DNA of 64,000 nucleotides from Thermoanaerobaculia bacterium (GTDB lineage Bacteria > Acidobacteriota > Thermoanaerobaculia > UBA5066), in the NCBI GenBank assembly GCA_022071945.1, contig JAJVIN010000002.1, forward strand, positions 40,941 through 104,940. The letters run 5' to 3'. The position numbers and the translations under genes were made by a program. The notes beneath the pieces were generated by a model. That model had not been told where the DNA came from and searched no databases. It saw nothing but the letters and a program-made list of their open reading frames with translations. Below are positions 1 to 9,009 of this stretch, in pieces (position 1 is the first letter of the stretch; every line of letters begins with the position of its first letter).

Positions 1-714
1 GGGGCCTCACAAGGCATCGGCGTTGCGATCGCGCGAAAGTTCGCCGAGGCCGGTGCCCTGACGGGGCTCGCGGCCCGCAACGAAGAAAAAGCCGCGGATG
101 TCGCGGCCTCGATCACCGCGGCGGGCGGGCAGGCCTTCGCCCTGAAGATGGACGTGTCCGACCCCGCCTCGGTGAGCGCGGGGATGAAGGCTTTTCTGGA
201 GAGGGCGGGGAAGATCGATATCCTGGTCAACAATGCCGGCATCACGAGCGACGGGCTGATTCTCAGGATGTCGAAGGAGAGCTGGGACAAGGTTTTGGGA
301 ACCGATCTGACCGGGGTCTTCCTCGTGAGCCAGGAAGCCGTCAAGTCCATGATCAAGAAGAAGATAGCGGGCCGAATCATCACGGTCGGATCGGTCGTCG
401 GGCTGATGGGGAACGCCGGGCAGACGAACTACTCGGCGGCCAAGGCGGGCGTCGTGGGCTTCACGATGGCGCTTGCGAGAGAAGTGGGATCGCGGGGGAT
501 CACGGTCAACGCCGTCGCCCCGGGCTACATCGAGACGGCCATGACGGACGAGCTTTCCGCAGAGCAGCGCGAGAAGCTCTCGGCCCAGATCGTCCTGGGA
601 AGACTCGGAACGGGCACGGACGTGGCGGGTGCTGCGCTATTCTTGGCGTCTGACGCGGCGTCTTACATCACGGGAACCTGTATCAACGTGAGCGGCGGGC
701 TTTTCATCGGCTGA
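1..714 (+). CDS. fabG: 3-oxoacyl-ACP reductase FabG (5' truncated by window edge)
   Basis: NADPH-dependent reduction of 3-oxoacyl-ACP in type II fatty acid synthesis, in the cytoplasm. The window opens inside the Rossmann glycine motif: the first codons read GASQGIG, so only the extreme N-terminus (about 10-15 residues) is missing and 237 residues remain. VNNAG lies near fragment residues 76-80, and the short-chain dehydrogenase YxxxK pair is Tyr144/Lys148 (NYSAAKAG), preceded by the serine in TVGSVVG. The end, [13 protein letters not shown], is typical of FabG. It is followed by acpP and fabF, the standard fatty-acid cluster order, which separates it from other short-chain dehydrogenases. 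Confidence 0.95.
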   Translation, partial: GASQGIGVAIARKFAEAGALTGLAARNEEKAADVAASITAAGGQAFALKMDVSDPASVSAGMKAFLERAGKIDILVNNAGITSDGLILRMSKESWDKVLGTDLTGVFLVSQEAVKSMIKKKIAGRIITVGSVVGLMGNAGQTNYSAAKAGVVGFTMALAREVGSRGITVNAVAPGYIETAMTDELSAEQREKLSAQIVLGRLGTGTDVAGAALFLASDAASYITGTCINVSGGLFIG

Positions 715-736
715 GGCCGGGCCCTCGCTTGAAATC

Positions 737-765
737 ACGGCGGCTCCCGGGGAGAATGCCGCCGT
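737..765 (+). promoter_or_regulatory. Hairpin between fabG and acpP, possible attenuator
   Basis: ACGGCGG (737-743) pairs perfectly with CCGCCGT (759-765). The loop itself contains CTCC/GGAG complementarity, and TTTC follows. The T tract is weak, so this may be an attenuator, an mRNA-stability element or chance in GC-rich DNA. acpP is usually expressed well above its neighbours, which makes a processing or attenuation site here plausible but unproven. Confidence 0.3.
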
Positions 766-793
766 TTCTGACTTGGATTGGAGGAATCAGTAC

Positions 794-1039
794 ATGTCTG
801 CATCCATCGAAGAGAAAGTGAAGAACATCATCGTCGAGCAGCTCGGCGTCCAGGCCGAGGACGTCAAGGCCGAGGCCTCGTTCGTCGACGACCTCGGAGC
901 CGATTCTCTTGACACCGTCGAACTCGTGATGGCGTTCGAAGAAGCTTTCGGAATCGAGATCCCGGATGAAGACGCCGAGAAGATCCAGAAAGTCAAAGAC
1001 GCCATCGCGTACATCGAAGCACACGCGAAGAGCGTCTAA
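794..1039 (+). CDS. acpP: Acyl carrier protein
   Basis: 81-residue acidic carrier that holds growing acyl chains on a 4'-phosphopantetheine arm. The arm attaches to Ser38 in [12 protein letters not shown], the invariant DSL motif. I chose the ATG at 794 because GGAGG lies at 780-784 with a 9-nt spacer; an upstream in-frame TTG at 773 would add seven unconserved residues and place the ribosome site inside the gene. It sits between fabG and fabF as in most bacteria. Length and helix pattern match the family. Confidence 0.97.
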   Translation: MSASIEEKVKNIIVEQLGVQAEDVKAEASFVDDLGADSLDTVELVMAFEEAFGIEIPDEDAEKIQKVKDAIAYIEAHAKSV

Positions 1040-1057
1040 CAAAGACCGGCTCACGCT

Positions 1058-2323
1058 GTGAGCACCGAGGACTTTCTCGATCATCGCTCTCGCCGGCGAG
1101 TCGTCATCACCGGCGTCGGCCTCCTCTCCCCGCTGGGCTTGACGACCGCCGAGAACTGGAGGGCTCTCGAGGCGGGCCAGAGCGGCATTGGCCCGATCAC
1201 TCGGTTCGATGCTTCCGCCTACGCCTGCCAGATCGCGGGCGAGGTGAAGGGCTTCGATCCGTTCACCGTTCTCGACAAGAAGGAAGTCAAGAAGTTCGAC
1301 ACCTTCATCCACTACGCGGTCTCGGCCGCCCGGGAGGCGATCGAGGACGCGCGCCTCGTCGTGACCGAGGAGGATGCCGAGCGGGTCGGAGTGGCCATCG
1401 GGTCGGGCATCGGCGGCCTCCCCCTCATCGAGGACACCCATTCCACCTTGCTCGAGAAGGGTCCGCGCCGGGTCAGCCCCTTCTTCATTCCGGGCCTCAT
1501 CGCCAACATGCCGAGCGGGTTGATCTCGATCCTCTACGGCGCCAAGGGACCCAACACTGCAACCGTAACGGCGTGCGCCACCTCGGCCCACGCCATCGGT
1601 GATGCCCTGCACATCATTCGCCGCGGTGACGCGGACGCGATGATCGCCGGCGGCACCGAGTCGGTCATCGCACCCCTGGCCATTGGCGGCTTTTCGGCCA
1701 TGCGGGCCCTCTCGCTTCGGAATGCCGAGCCCAAGAGGGCCTCGCGGCCCTGGGACCGCGACCGGGACGGATTCGTCCTCGGCGAGGGCGCGGGAATCCT
1801 CGTTCTGGAAGAGATGGGCCGGGCCGTGAAGCGGGGCGCCCCCATCTACGCCGAGCTTTGCGGGTACGGGATGTCGGGCGACGCCTATCACATCTCCTCC
1901 CCCTCGGAGGACGGCGACGGCCCGTTCAGGGTCATGCGAAACGCCCTCGCCGACGCGGCGCTTTCGCCCGAGAGCGTGGACTACATCAACGCCCACGGCA
2001 CGTCGACGCCCGCCGGAGACCGCATCGAGACGATCGCAGTCAAACGCCTCTTCAAGGAAAACGCTCAGAAGGTTCCCATCTCCTCGACGAAGTCGATGAC
2101 GGGTCACCTCCTCGGCGCCGCCGGAGGACTCGAGGCCGGGATTCTGGCCCTGTCCATCCGGCACGGGGTCATTCCCCCGACCATCAACTACGAGACCCCG
2201 GATCCGGAGTGCGACCTCGACTACACGCCGAACGCGGCGCGGAAGGCCGAGATCCGGGTCGGGATGTCCAACTCGTTCGGGTTCGGCGGCACCAACGCCT
2301 GCCTCGTGATGCGGAGGCTCTGA
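1058..2323 (+). CDS. fabF: 3-oxoacyl-ACP synthase II (KAS II)
   Basis: Condenses malonyl-ACP with acyl-ACP to elongate fatty acids. The 421-residue thiolase-fold protein has the catalytic Cys173 (VTACATSAH), His313 (NAHGTSTP) and His350 (KSMTGHLLGAAGG). The spacings of 140 and 37 residues equal those of E. coli FabF, which supports an intact active site. The GTG start at 1058 lies 18 bp after acpP, and the N-terminus is about 10 residues longer than usual. An ATG-free N-terminus and the conserved RRVVITGVG near residue 13 make a much later start unlikely. The downstream rnc often seen in this cluster is absent. Confidence 0.97.
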   Translation: MSTEDFLDHRSRRRVVITGVGLLSPLGLTTAENWRALEAGQSGIGPITRFDASAYACQIAGEVKGFDPFTVLDKKEVKKFDTFIHYAVSAAREAIEDARLVVTEEDAERVGVAIGSGIGGLPLIEDTHSTLLEKGPRRVSPFFIPGLIANMPSGLISILYGAKGPNTATVTACATSAHAIGDALHIIRRGDADAMIAGGTESVIAPLAIGGFSAMRALSLRNAEPKRASRPWDRDRDGFVLGEGAGILVLEEMGRAVKRGAPIYAELCGYGMSGDAYHISSPSEDGDGPFRVMRNALADAALSPESVDYINAHGTSTPAGDRIETIAVKRLFKENAQKVPISSTKSMTGHLLGAAGGLEAGILALSIRHGVIPPTINYETPDPECDLDYTPNAARKAEIRVGMSNSFGFGGTNACLVMRRL

Positions 2324-2340
2324 CCGGGCCGCGATCGCCG

Positions 2341-2370
2341 TTGACCCCTTGCCCATCCGGGATCTATCCT
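2341..2370 (+). promoter_or_regulatory. Candidate sigma-70-type promoter for pilT
   Basis: TTGACC (2341-2346, five of six to TTGACA) and TATCCT (2365-2370, four of six to TATAAT) are separated by 18 bp. They lie in the only sizeable gap between fabF and pilT, upstream of a strong AAGGAGG ribosome site (2406-2412). A separate transcription unit starting here fits the change of function. Confidence 0.4.
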
Positions 2371-2418
2371 CGAATCGACCCAGAAAAGAGACTCTCGAGG
2401 TGAGCAAGGAGGCCGCCG

Positions 2419-3594
2419 ATGCATATCAATGATTTGCTGAAGATTGCCGTGGAGAGGAAGGCCTCCGATCTTCACCTGAAGGTCGGAGCGCATCCGATCA
2501 TCCGCGTCGACGGCGACCTGATCCCCCTGGTCGACCTGAAGCGCCTGATGCAGGAGGACACGATCGCGATGGCGTTCTCGATCATGTCCTCCCGTCAGAA
2601 AGAGAAGTTCAAGAACAACCTCGACATCGACATCGCCTACTCGGTTCCGGGTCTCGGGCGCTTCCGCTGCAACATCTTCCAGCAGAGAGGCACCGTCGGC
2701 CTCGTCTGCCGCGTCATCCCGGCCCGGATTCTCACGGTCAGGGACCTCCTCTTGCCGCCCGTCATCGAGAAGATCTGCGAGGAACGCCGGGGCCTCATCC
2801 TCGTCACGGGGACCACCGGCTCCGGCAAGTCGACGACGCTCGCCGCCATGATCGACTACATCAACGCGGTCCGGGCGGAGCACGTCATGACGATCGAGGA
2901 CCCGGTCGAGTTCATGCACCGCGACAAGAAATCGATCGTCAACCAGCGCGAGCTCGAGGTCGATACCCGCTCCTTCTCCACGGCCCTGAGAGCCGCGCTC
3001 AGGCAGGATCCCGACGTCATCCTCGTCGGCGAAATGCGAGACTTCGAGACCGTCGAGACCGCGCTGGTGGCCGCCGAGACCGGTCACCTGGTCCTGTCGA
3101 CCCTCCACACCATGGACGCGACGGAAACCGTCAACCGCGTCATCTCGGTCTTCCCGCCTCACCAGCAGAAGCAGATCCGGCTCCAGCTCGCCGCCGTCTT
3201 GAAGGCCGTCATCTCTCAGCGCCTCTTGCCCCGCGCCGACGGCCTGGGCCGTGTGCCCGCGGTCGAAGTCCTCATCATGACGAACTACATCCGGGACTGC
3301 ATCGAGAACAAGGAAAAGACGAAGTACATCCACGACGCGATCAAGGCGGGCACCTCGCAGTACGGGATGCAGACGTTCGACCAGTCGCTCTACGGCCTGT
3401 ACCGGGCGGGCCTCATCACCCTCGAGGAAGCGATCCGCCGCTCAACGAACCCCAACGAGTTCAAGCTGCGCGTCCAGGGCATCCAGTCCACTTCGGACCT
3501 GTCGCAGGAGTCGATGGACATGGCGATCCAGTCGCCGGACCAGCTCGACCCCCTCAAGGAAGAGTCGCCCTTCGACTTCAGCAACCAGGGGTGA
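2419..3594 (+). CDS. pilT: PilT/PilU-type pilus retraction ATPase
   Basis: Hexameric secretion-superfamily ATPase expected to power type IV pilus retraction at the inner membrane. The 391 residues begin with the PilT N-domain (ASDLHLKVG...IRVDGDL). They carry a Walker A GTTGSGKST near 131-139, the Asp-box and VILVGEMRD Walker B near 200-208, and the His-box GHLVLSTLHT. The C-terminus NPNEFKLRVQGI is typical of PilT proteins. A clear AAGGAGG precedes the ATG. No other pilus gene is nearby, so it is an orphan here. PilU cannot be excluded, because the two paralogues differ mainly in short C-terminal signatures. Confidence 0.9.
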   Translation: MHINDLLKIAVERKASDLHLKVGAHPIIRVDGDLIPLVDLKRLMQEDTIAMAFSIMSSRQKEKFKNNLDIDIAYSVPGLGRFRCNIFQQRGTVGLVCRVIPARILTVRDLLLPPVIEKICEERRGLILVTGTTGSGKSTTLAAMIDYINAVRAEHVMTIEDPVEFMHRDKKSIVNQRELEVDTRSFSTALRAALRQDPDVILVGEMRDFETVETALVAAETGHLVLSTLHTMDATETVNRVISVFPPHQQKQIRLQLAAVLKAVISQRLLPRADGLGRVPAVEVLIMTNYIRDCIENKEKTKYIHDAIKAGTSQYGMQTFDQSLYGLYRAGLITLEEAIRRSTNPNEFKLRVQGIQSTSDLSQESMDMAIQSPDQLDPLKEESPFDFSNQG

Positions 3595-4097
3595 GACGAA
3601 AACCTCTCCCCGTTTCCGAGAGCACTCCTGAAGCCGCCAGGCAAGCTGCCTTGCGGCTTCTTTCACGTCAGGACCGCTCCGCCGAGGAGCTGAGGAAACG
3701 GCTTCTGGAAAAGGGATTTGCGGCCGAGCACGCTGCTGAGGCGCTCCGCTTCGTCCTGGAGACAGGGCTCCTTTCCGAGAGGCGATTCGTCGAGTCGGCC
3801 GTCGCCTCGGGAAGGCGGCGAGGGAAGGGCCCCCGCCTGATCCAGGCCGCGCTCCGGGCCAAGGGCGCGGACGAGGAAGTCGTAACCCAAGTCCTCTCGG
3901 AGGACGATCCGGCTCAGAAGAGCGAGCGGATCCTCGCGCAGATCCGGAAGAAGGAGAGGACCTTCCCGGCTGGATTGACGGCGAGAGAACGGTCGAAGAA
4001 ACTCTTCGACTATCTCGTCCGGCGCGGTTTCGAGCCGGAGGCCGTGATCGCGGCCCTCAGACAGAAAGGCGATTCCATCGATGACGACTCCCCGTGA
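3591..4097 (+). CDS. recX: Regulatory protein RecX
   Basis: RecX-family regulator that binds RecA filaments and limits recombinase activity. The 168-residue protein has the expected tandem three-helix repeats: ALRLLSRQDRSAEELRKRL, then GLLSERRFVE and the arginine-rich SGRRRGKGPRLI, ending with FDYLVRRGFEPEAVIAALR. The GTG start at 3591 overlaps the pilT stop by 4 bp, so translation is probably coupled. The next gene, alaS, begins 17 bp before the recX stop. Many bacteria place recX next to recA or alaS. recA is not in this window. Confidence 0.9.
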   Translation: MRRKPLPVSESTPEAARQAALRLLSRQDRSAEELRKRLLEKGFAAEHAAEALRFVLETGLLSERRFVESAVASGRRRGKGPRLIQAALRAKGADEEVVTQVLSEDDPAQKSERILAQIRKKERTFPAGLTARERSKKLFDYLVRRGFEPEAVIAALRQKGDSIDDDSP

Positions 4098-6789
4098 GTG
4101 GACCTCCAAGGAGGTCCGCGAGACGTTCCTGTCCTTCTTCGAGAAAAAGGGACACCAGCGCGTGGCCTCTTCTCCGCTCGTCCCGGCCGAGGACCCGACC
4201 CTGCTCTTCACCAACGCCGGGATGAACCAGTTCAAGGACGTCTTCTTGGGTCGCGAGAACCGCCCCTACAGCCGCGCGGTCACCGTGCAGAAGTGCGTGC
4301 GGGCGGGTGGCAAGCACAACGACCTCGACAACGTCGGCTACACGGCCCGGCACCACACCTTCTTCGAGATGCTCGGCAACTTCTCGTTCGGCGACTACTT
4401 CAAGAAGGACGCCATAGATTTCGCATGGGAGCTCGTCACCTCTCCCGAGTACTACGGGCTTTCGCCCGAGAGGCTCTGGGCGACGGTCTACAACGACGAC
4501 GACGAGGCCGCGCAGCTCTGGGAGAAGTACCTGCCGAAAGAGCGGATCGCCCGGTTCGGGGAAAAGGACAACTTCTGGGCCATGGGCGACACGGGACCGT
4601 GCGGACCCTGCTCCGAGCTCCACTACGACCAGGGGCCCGGGGTGCCCGGGGATGCGACTCCGAACGGCAAAGGCGACCGCGTCATCGAGATCTGGAACCT
4701 CGTCTTCATGCAATTCGAGAGGGACGGAAACGGAGTCTTGACTCCACTTCCCAAGCCCTCTGTCGACACCGGGGCGGGTCTCGAGCGCATCACCGCCATC
4801 CTCTGCGGCAAGAACAACAACTACGACACGGACCTCTTCGCGAACGTCATCTCGATCCTCGAGGGCCTGACCGGGAAGCTCTATCGCGGGGGCATGGCGG
4901 TCGAGGACGCGCCGTTTCGCGTCATTGCCGATCATCTCAGGGCCGCGACCATGCTGATCGCCGACGGCGTGATGCCGTCCAACGAGGGCCGCGGGTACGT
5001 CCTGCGCCGGATCGTGCGGCGCGCGCTCCGCTACGCCCGCCGGCTCGGGCTGGAAAAGCCCTTTCTGGCCGAAGGCGTCGATGCGATCACCCGCGTTTTT
5101 GCGGGCGTCTACTTTCCCGAACCGTTCAATCCATCGATTTCTCAGTCCGTTCGCGATCAGCTGTCCGCCGAGGAGAGCCGCTTCGCCAAGACCGTCTCGG
5201 TCGGCGCGGACCGGGTCGGCGAGGCCATCTCCGAGGCCCGGAGGCGTGAAGAAGACCGGCTCTCGGGAGCCCAGGTCTTCAAGTTCTACGACACCTACGG
5301 CATCCCGCTCGAGCTGATCGAGGAGCTGGCGTCCGACGAGGGCGTCGGCATCGACAGGGCTGGCTTCGAAGCCGAGCTCGAGAAGGCGCGTGAGCGCTCG
5401 AAGGCGGGCTCCAAGTTCGAGGCCGATGTCTCCGCCATCCCAGAAGACAAGATCGACCCGTCCTGGACGACCGAGTTCCGGGGCTACCCCGAGGACGACT
5501 TCGTCGAGCTGAAAGGAGCTCGGGCGCTCGCCCTGTTCCGCGTCCTGGCACCTGGCAAAGCGGAAGGACCCCTCGCGGCCCTCCCGGCTGGTTCGGAAGG
5601 CCTGGTGATTACGGATAAGTCAGTCTTCTATCCGGAAGGGGGCGGCCAGGTTTCCGACCTGGGTTCGTTCACCTGGGCCGGGGGCCGCGCTGAGGTGACG
5701 TCCGCCCACCGGGGAGTCACCGGTGCCTTCATCATCCACCACGCTCGCGTGGTGGAAGGAGAGCTCGAAAAGGGCAGCATCCTCTCCATGTCGGTGCCCG
5801 AGTGGACGCGCCGCCGTACGCAGGCGAACCACACGGGAACCCACCTCCTGCATGCCGCTCTCAGGAAGGTCCTCGGCGAGACCGTGCGGCAGATGGGCTC
5901 GCTCGTCGCGCCCGAACGACTGCGCTTCGACTACTCCGCGGCCCGCGCCACGACAGCGGCCGAGATCGCGGAGATCGAGCGCCTCGTCAACGAGGAAGTC
6001 CTGAGGGACAAGGGGGTCGGCAAGGAGTACATGCACATCGACGAGGCCCGGAACAAGGGCGCCATGATGTTCTTCGGGGAGAAGTACGGCGAGCGCGTGC
6101 GCGTCGTTTCCGTTCCCGGCTTCTCGACCGAACTGTGTGGCGGCTGCCACGTGCGGCGAACAGGGGAGATCGGCGGGCTCAAGGTCGTTTCCGACCGCGC
6201 GCTCGCCGCCGGCGTGCGGCGCATCGAGGCCGTGACCGGGCTCGGTGTCATCGAGCGTCTCTCGCGACACGACCACCTGCTCGGGGAAGTCGCGGAGACG
6301 ATTCAGGTCGGGCACGACGACGTTGCCGCGAAGGTCCGGGAGCTCTCGACGCGGCTCCGGGAGCAGGAGAAGGAAATCGCCAAGCTCAAGGTCGCCCTGG
6401 CGTCATCCGGGGCGGCGGGGCCGTCGTCCGAGGACGCCGGCATCGTCGAGATCGGCGGAATCCGGGTCCTGGCGCGCCGGGTCGCGCCGCTGCCCATGAA
6501 CGAGCTCCGGAACCTCGCCGACACGTTCCGCGGAAAGGTCAAGTCGGGCGTCGTCCTGATCGGAACCGAGGTGGAGGGAAAGGTCACCCTCATCGCGGCC
6601 GTCACCAAGGACCTCACGGAGAAGGTTCCGGCCAACGAGATCGCGCAGAAGATGGCGGTTCTCGTCGGAGGGAAGGGAGGCGGCAAGGCCGATCTCGCCC
6701 AGGCGGGCGGGAAGGACGCGACGAAGATCGACGAGGCCCTCTCCGCCGGTCTCGCCGCGGTTCGTGAGCGGGTCGAGAGCCGGGCATAG
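4081..6789 (+). CDS. alaS: Alanyl-tRNA synthetase
   Basis: Class II synthetase charging tRNA-Ala; 902 residues, slightly longer than E. coli AlaS. The N-terminal aminoacylation core begins with TSKEVRETFLSFFEKKGH and includes TLLFTNAGMNQFK. The editing domain has the zinc-binding HxxxH (His584, His588 in NHTGTHLLH) and C-x3-H (Cys686, His690 in CGGCH) motifs. A coiled coil follows (about 735-780), then a DHHA1-like C-terminal domain ending with GGKGGGKADLAQAGG. The ATG at 4081 lies inside the 3' end of recX. All catalytic and editing motifs are present. Confidence 0.98.
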   Translation: MTTPREWTSKEVRETFLSFFEKKGHQRVASSPLVPAEDPTLLFTNAGMNQFKDVFLGRENRPYSRAVTVQKCVRAGGKHNDLDNVGYTARHHTFFEMLGNFSFGDYFKKDAIDFAWELVTSPEYYGLSPERLWATVYNDDDEAAQLWEKYLPKERIARFGEKDNFWAMGDTGPCGPCSELHYDQGPGVPGDATPNGKGDRVIEIWNLVFMQFERDGNGVLTPLPKPSVDTGAGLERITAILCGKNNNYDTDLFANVISILEGLTGKLYRGGMAVEDAPFRVIADHLRAATMLIADGVMPSNEGRGYVLRRIVRRALRYARRLGLEKPFLAEGVDAITRVFAGVYFPEPFNPSISQSVRDQLSAEESRFAKTVSVGADRVGEAISEARRREEDRLSGAQVFKFYDTYGIPLELIEELASDEGVGIDRAGFEAELEKARERSKAGSKFEADVSAIPEDKIDPSWTTEFRGYPEDDFVELKGARALALFRVLAPGKAEGPLAALPAGSEGLVITDKSVFYPEGGGQVSDLGSFTWAGGRAEVTSAHRGVTGAFIIHHARVVEGELEKGSILSMSVPEWTRRRTQANHTGTHLLHAALRKVLGETVRQMGSLVAPERLRFDYSAARATTAAEIAEIERLVNEEVLRDKGVGKEYMHIDEARNKGAMMFFGEKYGERVRVVSVPGFSTELCGGCHVRRTGEIGGLKVVSDRALAAGVRRIEAVTGLGVIERLSRHDHLLGEVAETIQVGHDDVAAKVRELSTRLREQEKEIAKLKVALASSGAAGPSSEDAGIVEIGGIRVLARRVAPLPMNELRNLADTFRGKVKSGVVLIGTEVEGKVTLIAAVTKDLTEKVPANEIAQKMAVLVGGKGGGKADLAQAGGKDATKIDEALSAGLAAVRERVESRA

Positions 6790-6820
6790 GGACTTGACCC
6801 GGGACCAGGAGACGGAAGGG

Positions 6821-6826
6821 TATACT
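6821..6826 (+). promoter_or_regulatory. -10-like TATACT just upstream of the lytic transglycosylase start
   Basis: TATACT ends 7 nt before the ATG at 6834 and no Shine-Dalgarno sequence lies between them. Transcription would therefore begin at or next to the start codon, giving a leaderless message. A TTGACC occurs at 6794-6799, but the 21-bp spacer is longer than optimal. Confidence 0.35.
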
Positions 6827-6833
6827 CTCCGCG

Positions 6834-7610
6834 ATGTTCCGTTCGGCGCGACTCGTGTGTGCCGGGTTGCTCTTCGTGCTGTCAGCCCCGGCCAGCTCCC
6901 AGGTGCATCTCGTCCGCAAGGCGGATGGCAAGGCAATGATCTTCAATCAGATCGGCAGCGGGTGGCGTGTGAATGGCCGTGCCCCCACGGACGCGTACCT
7001 CATCGCGCGCCGCGACCAGCCGTCTCCGTTTGACGATCTGATCAAGGAGCATGCGGTCAAGGAGGGCGTGGACGAGCGGATCATCAAGTGCGTCATGCTG
7101 ATCGAGTCGAACTTCAATCCGCTCGCGGTTTCGCGCAAGGGCGCGCGCGGGTTGATGCAGCTGATGCCCGGAACGGCCGCCCGCTACGGCGTGAGGAATT
7201 CTCACGATCCGAGGGAAAACGTGAGGGGCGGCGTCCGCTATCTCGCGGATCTCCTCGGAATGTTCTCCGGGAATTCGGCCCTCGCCCTGGCGGCCTACAA
7301 CGCGGGCGAGAACGCCGTCCTGAAGTACGGGGGGATCCCCCCGTATGCCGAGACGCAGGAATACGTTCGGCGCGCCATGGTCATCCTCGACGGAAAGAGC
7401 TCCACGCCGGTTCTCGGAGGGGGATTCAAGGGGATGACGCCGGTTCTCTCGGCGGGAGCGAGGCAAAGCCGCGCCGTACCCACTGGTCCCCCGGTCAAGC
7501 TCAGGCGTACGGCTGATGGCTCCGTGCTCATCGCCAACCAGGCTCCGGAGCCGAAGATGAGTCCCGTCCTCGGGCACGTCATGTCTCCCGGCCAGACGGC
7601 AGCGCGATGA
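6834..7610 (+). CDS. Secreted lytic transglycosylase (SLT family)
   Basis: Predicted peptidoglycan-cleaving enzyme of the Slt/MltE-like fold; 258 residues. A signal peptide occupies about residues 1-22 (hydrophobic [15 protein letters not shown]). The catalytic glutamate is Glu91 in [11 protein letters not shown], followed by [18 protein letters not shown] and the later [10 protein letters not shown] motif, all signature elements of family-1 lytic transglycosylases. The C-terminal 60 residues are low complexity. It shares a 4-bp ATGA overlap with the next gene, so the two are co-translated. No lipobox is seen, so it should be periplasmic. Confidence 0.9.
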   Translation: MFRSARLVCAGLLFVLSAPASSQVHLVRKADGKAMIFNQIGSGWRVNGRAPTDAYLIARRDQPSPFDDLIKEHAVKEGVDERIIKCVMLIESNFNPLAVSRKGARGLMQLMPGTAARYGVRNSHDPRENVRGGVRYLADLLGMFSGNSALALAAYNAGENAVLKYGGIPPYAETQEYVRRAMVILDGKSSTPVLGGGFKGMTPVLSAGARQSRAVPTGPPVKLRRTADGSVLIANQAPEPKMSPVLGHVMSPGQTAAR

Positions 7611-8989
7611 GCCCGATTCTCACGGACGGCGGCGTCTCTCGCAACGTGGCCTTCTTCGACCACGGGCTCTTCCTCCTTCACCTGAACCGGGGAAAGGAAG
7701 AGCTCAGGAAGGGCCGCTACGAAGAGGCCAAGAAAGAGCTCGAGGATGCGCGCCGCTTCCGCCCGAACGACCCCGAGGTCCTCGCGAACCTCGGGTTCAC
7801 GCTCTTTCATCTCGGGCACTTCGAGGAGGCCGAGGAGGTCACGCGGCACGTTCTCCTCACGCATCCCACGTCGGTGCCGCTGCTCTTCAACCTGGGGCTG
7901 ATCCTTTTCAAGTCGGGCCGGACCAAGGAATCGGTCGAGCCTCTCGAGCGCGTTCTCGCCCTGCAGCCGGGACACCGCAAGGCGCACCTGACCCTGGGGC
8001 TGGCGCTGCAGAGGCTGGGCTCGGCTGACAAAGCGAAGGAACACCTGAAGTCGGCCGGAGCGGACCGCAAGGCGGGCACGGACCTCGATGACACGGTGTC
8101 GCGGGCCGCTCGCGCCGCGGCCAAATCGGAGGAGCCGAAACCGGAACCCGAGGAAGAAGTCAGACCCCGCGGTTTCGACACCTCTCCGATCGTCAAGCCA
8201 GAGCGGTTCGACCAGATCTCGACGGCGGAGGTCCCGCGTCTGGCGCCAGCCGAGACAAAGCCGGCACCCCCGCCTCCTCCACCCTCGCCGCCGCCTCCTC
8301 CCGCCGAGACGGCCCCGAAGTCGTCGCTGGACGACACGCAGCCGGCCGCCATCGCCGCGGCGGAGACCCTCCTGATCGCGCGAAGCGGGCCGATTCCGGT
8401 CATCACCCGTCCGCCCGACACGGTCAGGGCCGCCGGTTCCTTCACACCGGGAACCGGAGGGTTCCTTTCCGCGGATTGCCGAAAGGGCCTGATCGTCAGG
8501 CGAAACGTCATCACGGGACGGCGAGGCTCTCTCTACATCCAGCCGGAGCGGACACAGAGCGGCAGCCTGGCAGGGCTCTTCGTCGAGGCTCGCGGACCGG
8601 GAATCCTGCTTCTCGTCGAGAAGCAGAGACAGCCGGTGCTCCTCACGCTCTCTGACAGCTTCCTGTCCGTCGATCCGTTGCACGTGCTGGCCTTCGAGGA
8701 CAGCCTCGCGTTTCGCGAGGATCCGGCCTTCGAGTTCCGGCGGCTCATTCCGCTTCCGTTCCTGAAGCTCTTCGGGACCGGCGTCCTGGCGCTCTCGGCG
8801 AGTACAGAGCCGGCGCGGCTCGAGGTCACACCCGAGAACCCGCTGTCGTTGACGGCCACTTCGGTCGTGGCCTATTCCGAGGGGATCGAGGTCGACATTC
8901 TCGAGGGGGCCGACCCTCTCGAGAGGGCGGGGCTCGGCCCCGTCATCCGGTTCTCGGGCACCGGCCACGTCCTGGCGGACAGCGGCTAG
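7607..8989 (+). CDS. TPR protein with C-terminal AIM24-like domain
   Basis: 460 residues without a signal peptide. Residues about 20-150 form three or four TPR units ([21 protein letters not shown], then [10 protein letters not shown]). A proline-rich linker spans about 165-245, including a run of Pro residues. The last 170 residues resemble the AIM24 beta-barrel family: [23 protein letters not shown] and [15 protein letters not shown] match its characteristic strands. AIM24-type proteins have no settled bacterial function. Overlap with the lytic transglycosylase gene suggests a role in envelope assembly or in organising that enzyme, which is inference. Confidence 0.7.
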   Translation: MSPILTDGGVSRNVAFFDHGLFLLHLNRGKEELRKGRYEEAKKELEDARRFRPNDPEVLANLGFTLFHLGHFEEAEEVTRHVLLTHPTSVPLLFNLGLILFKSGRTKESVEPLERVLALQPGHRKAHLTLGLALQRLGSADKAKEHLKSAGADRKAGTDLDDTVSRAARAAAKSEEPKPEPEEEVRPRGFDTSPIVKPERFDQISTAEVPRLAPAETKPAPPPPPPSPPPPPAETAPKSSLDDTQPAAIAAAETLLIARSGPIPVITRPPDTVRAAGSFTPGTGGFLSADCRKGLIVRRNVITGRRGSLYIQPERTQSGSLAGLFVEARGPGILLLVEKQRQPVLLTLSDSFLSVDPLHVLAFEDSLAFREDPAFEFRRLIPLPFLKLFGTGVLALSASTEPARLEVTPENPLSLTATSVVAYSEGIEVDILEGADPLERAGLGPVIRFSGTGHVLADSG

Positions 8990-9009
8990 ATCTCTGCTCG
9001 CCCGCCCGC

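Noticed and set aside
704..2407. A 567-codon open frame on the reverse strand across acpP and fabF
   Set aside because: It is antisense to two certain genes. Its translation is rich in Arg, Gly, Asp and Glu with no conserved motif, as expected for a shadow frame in GC-rich DNA.
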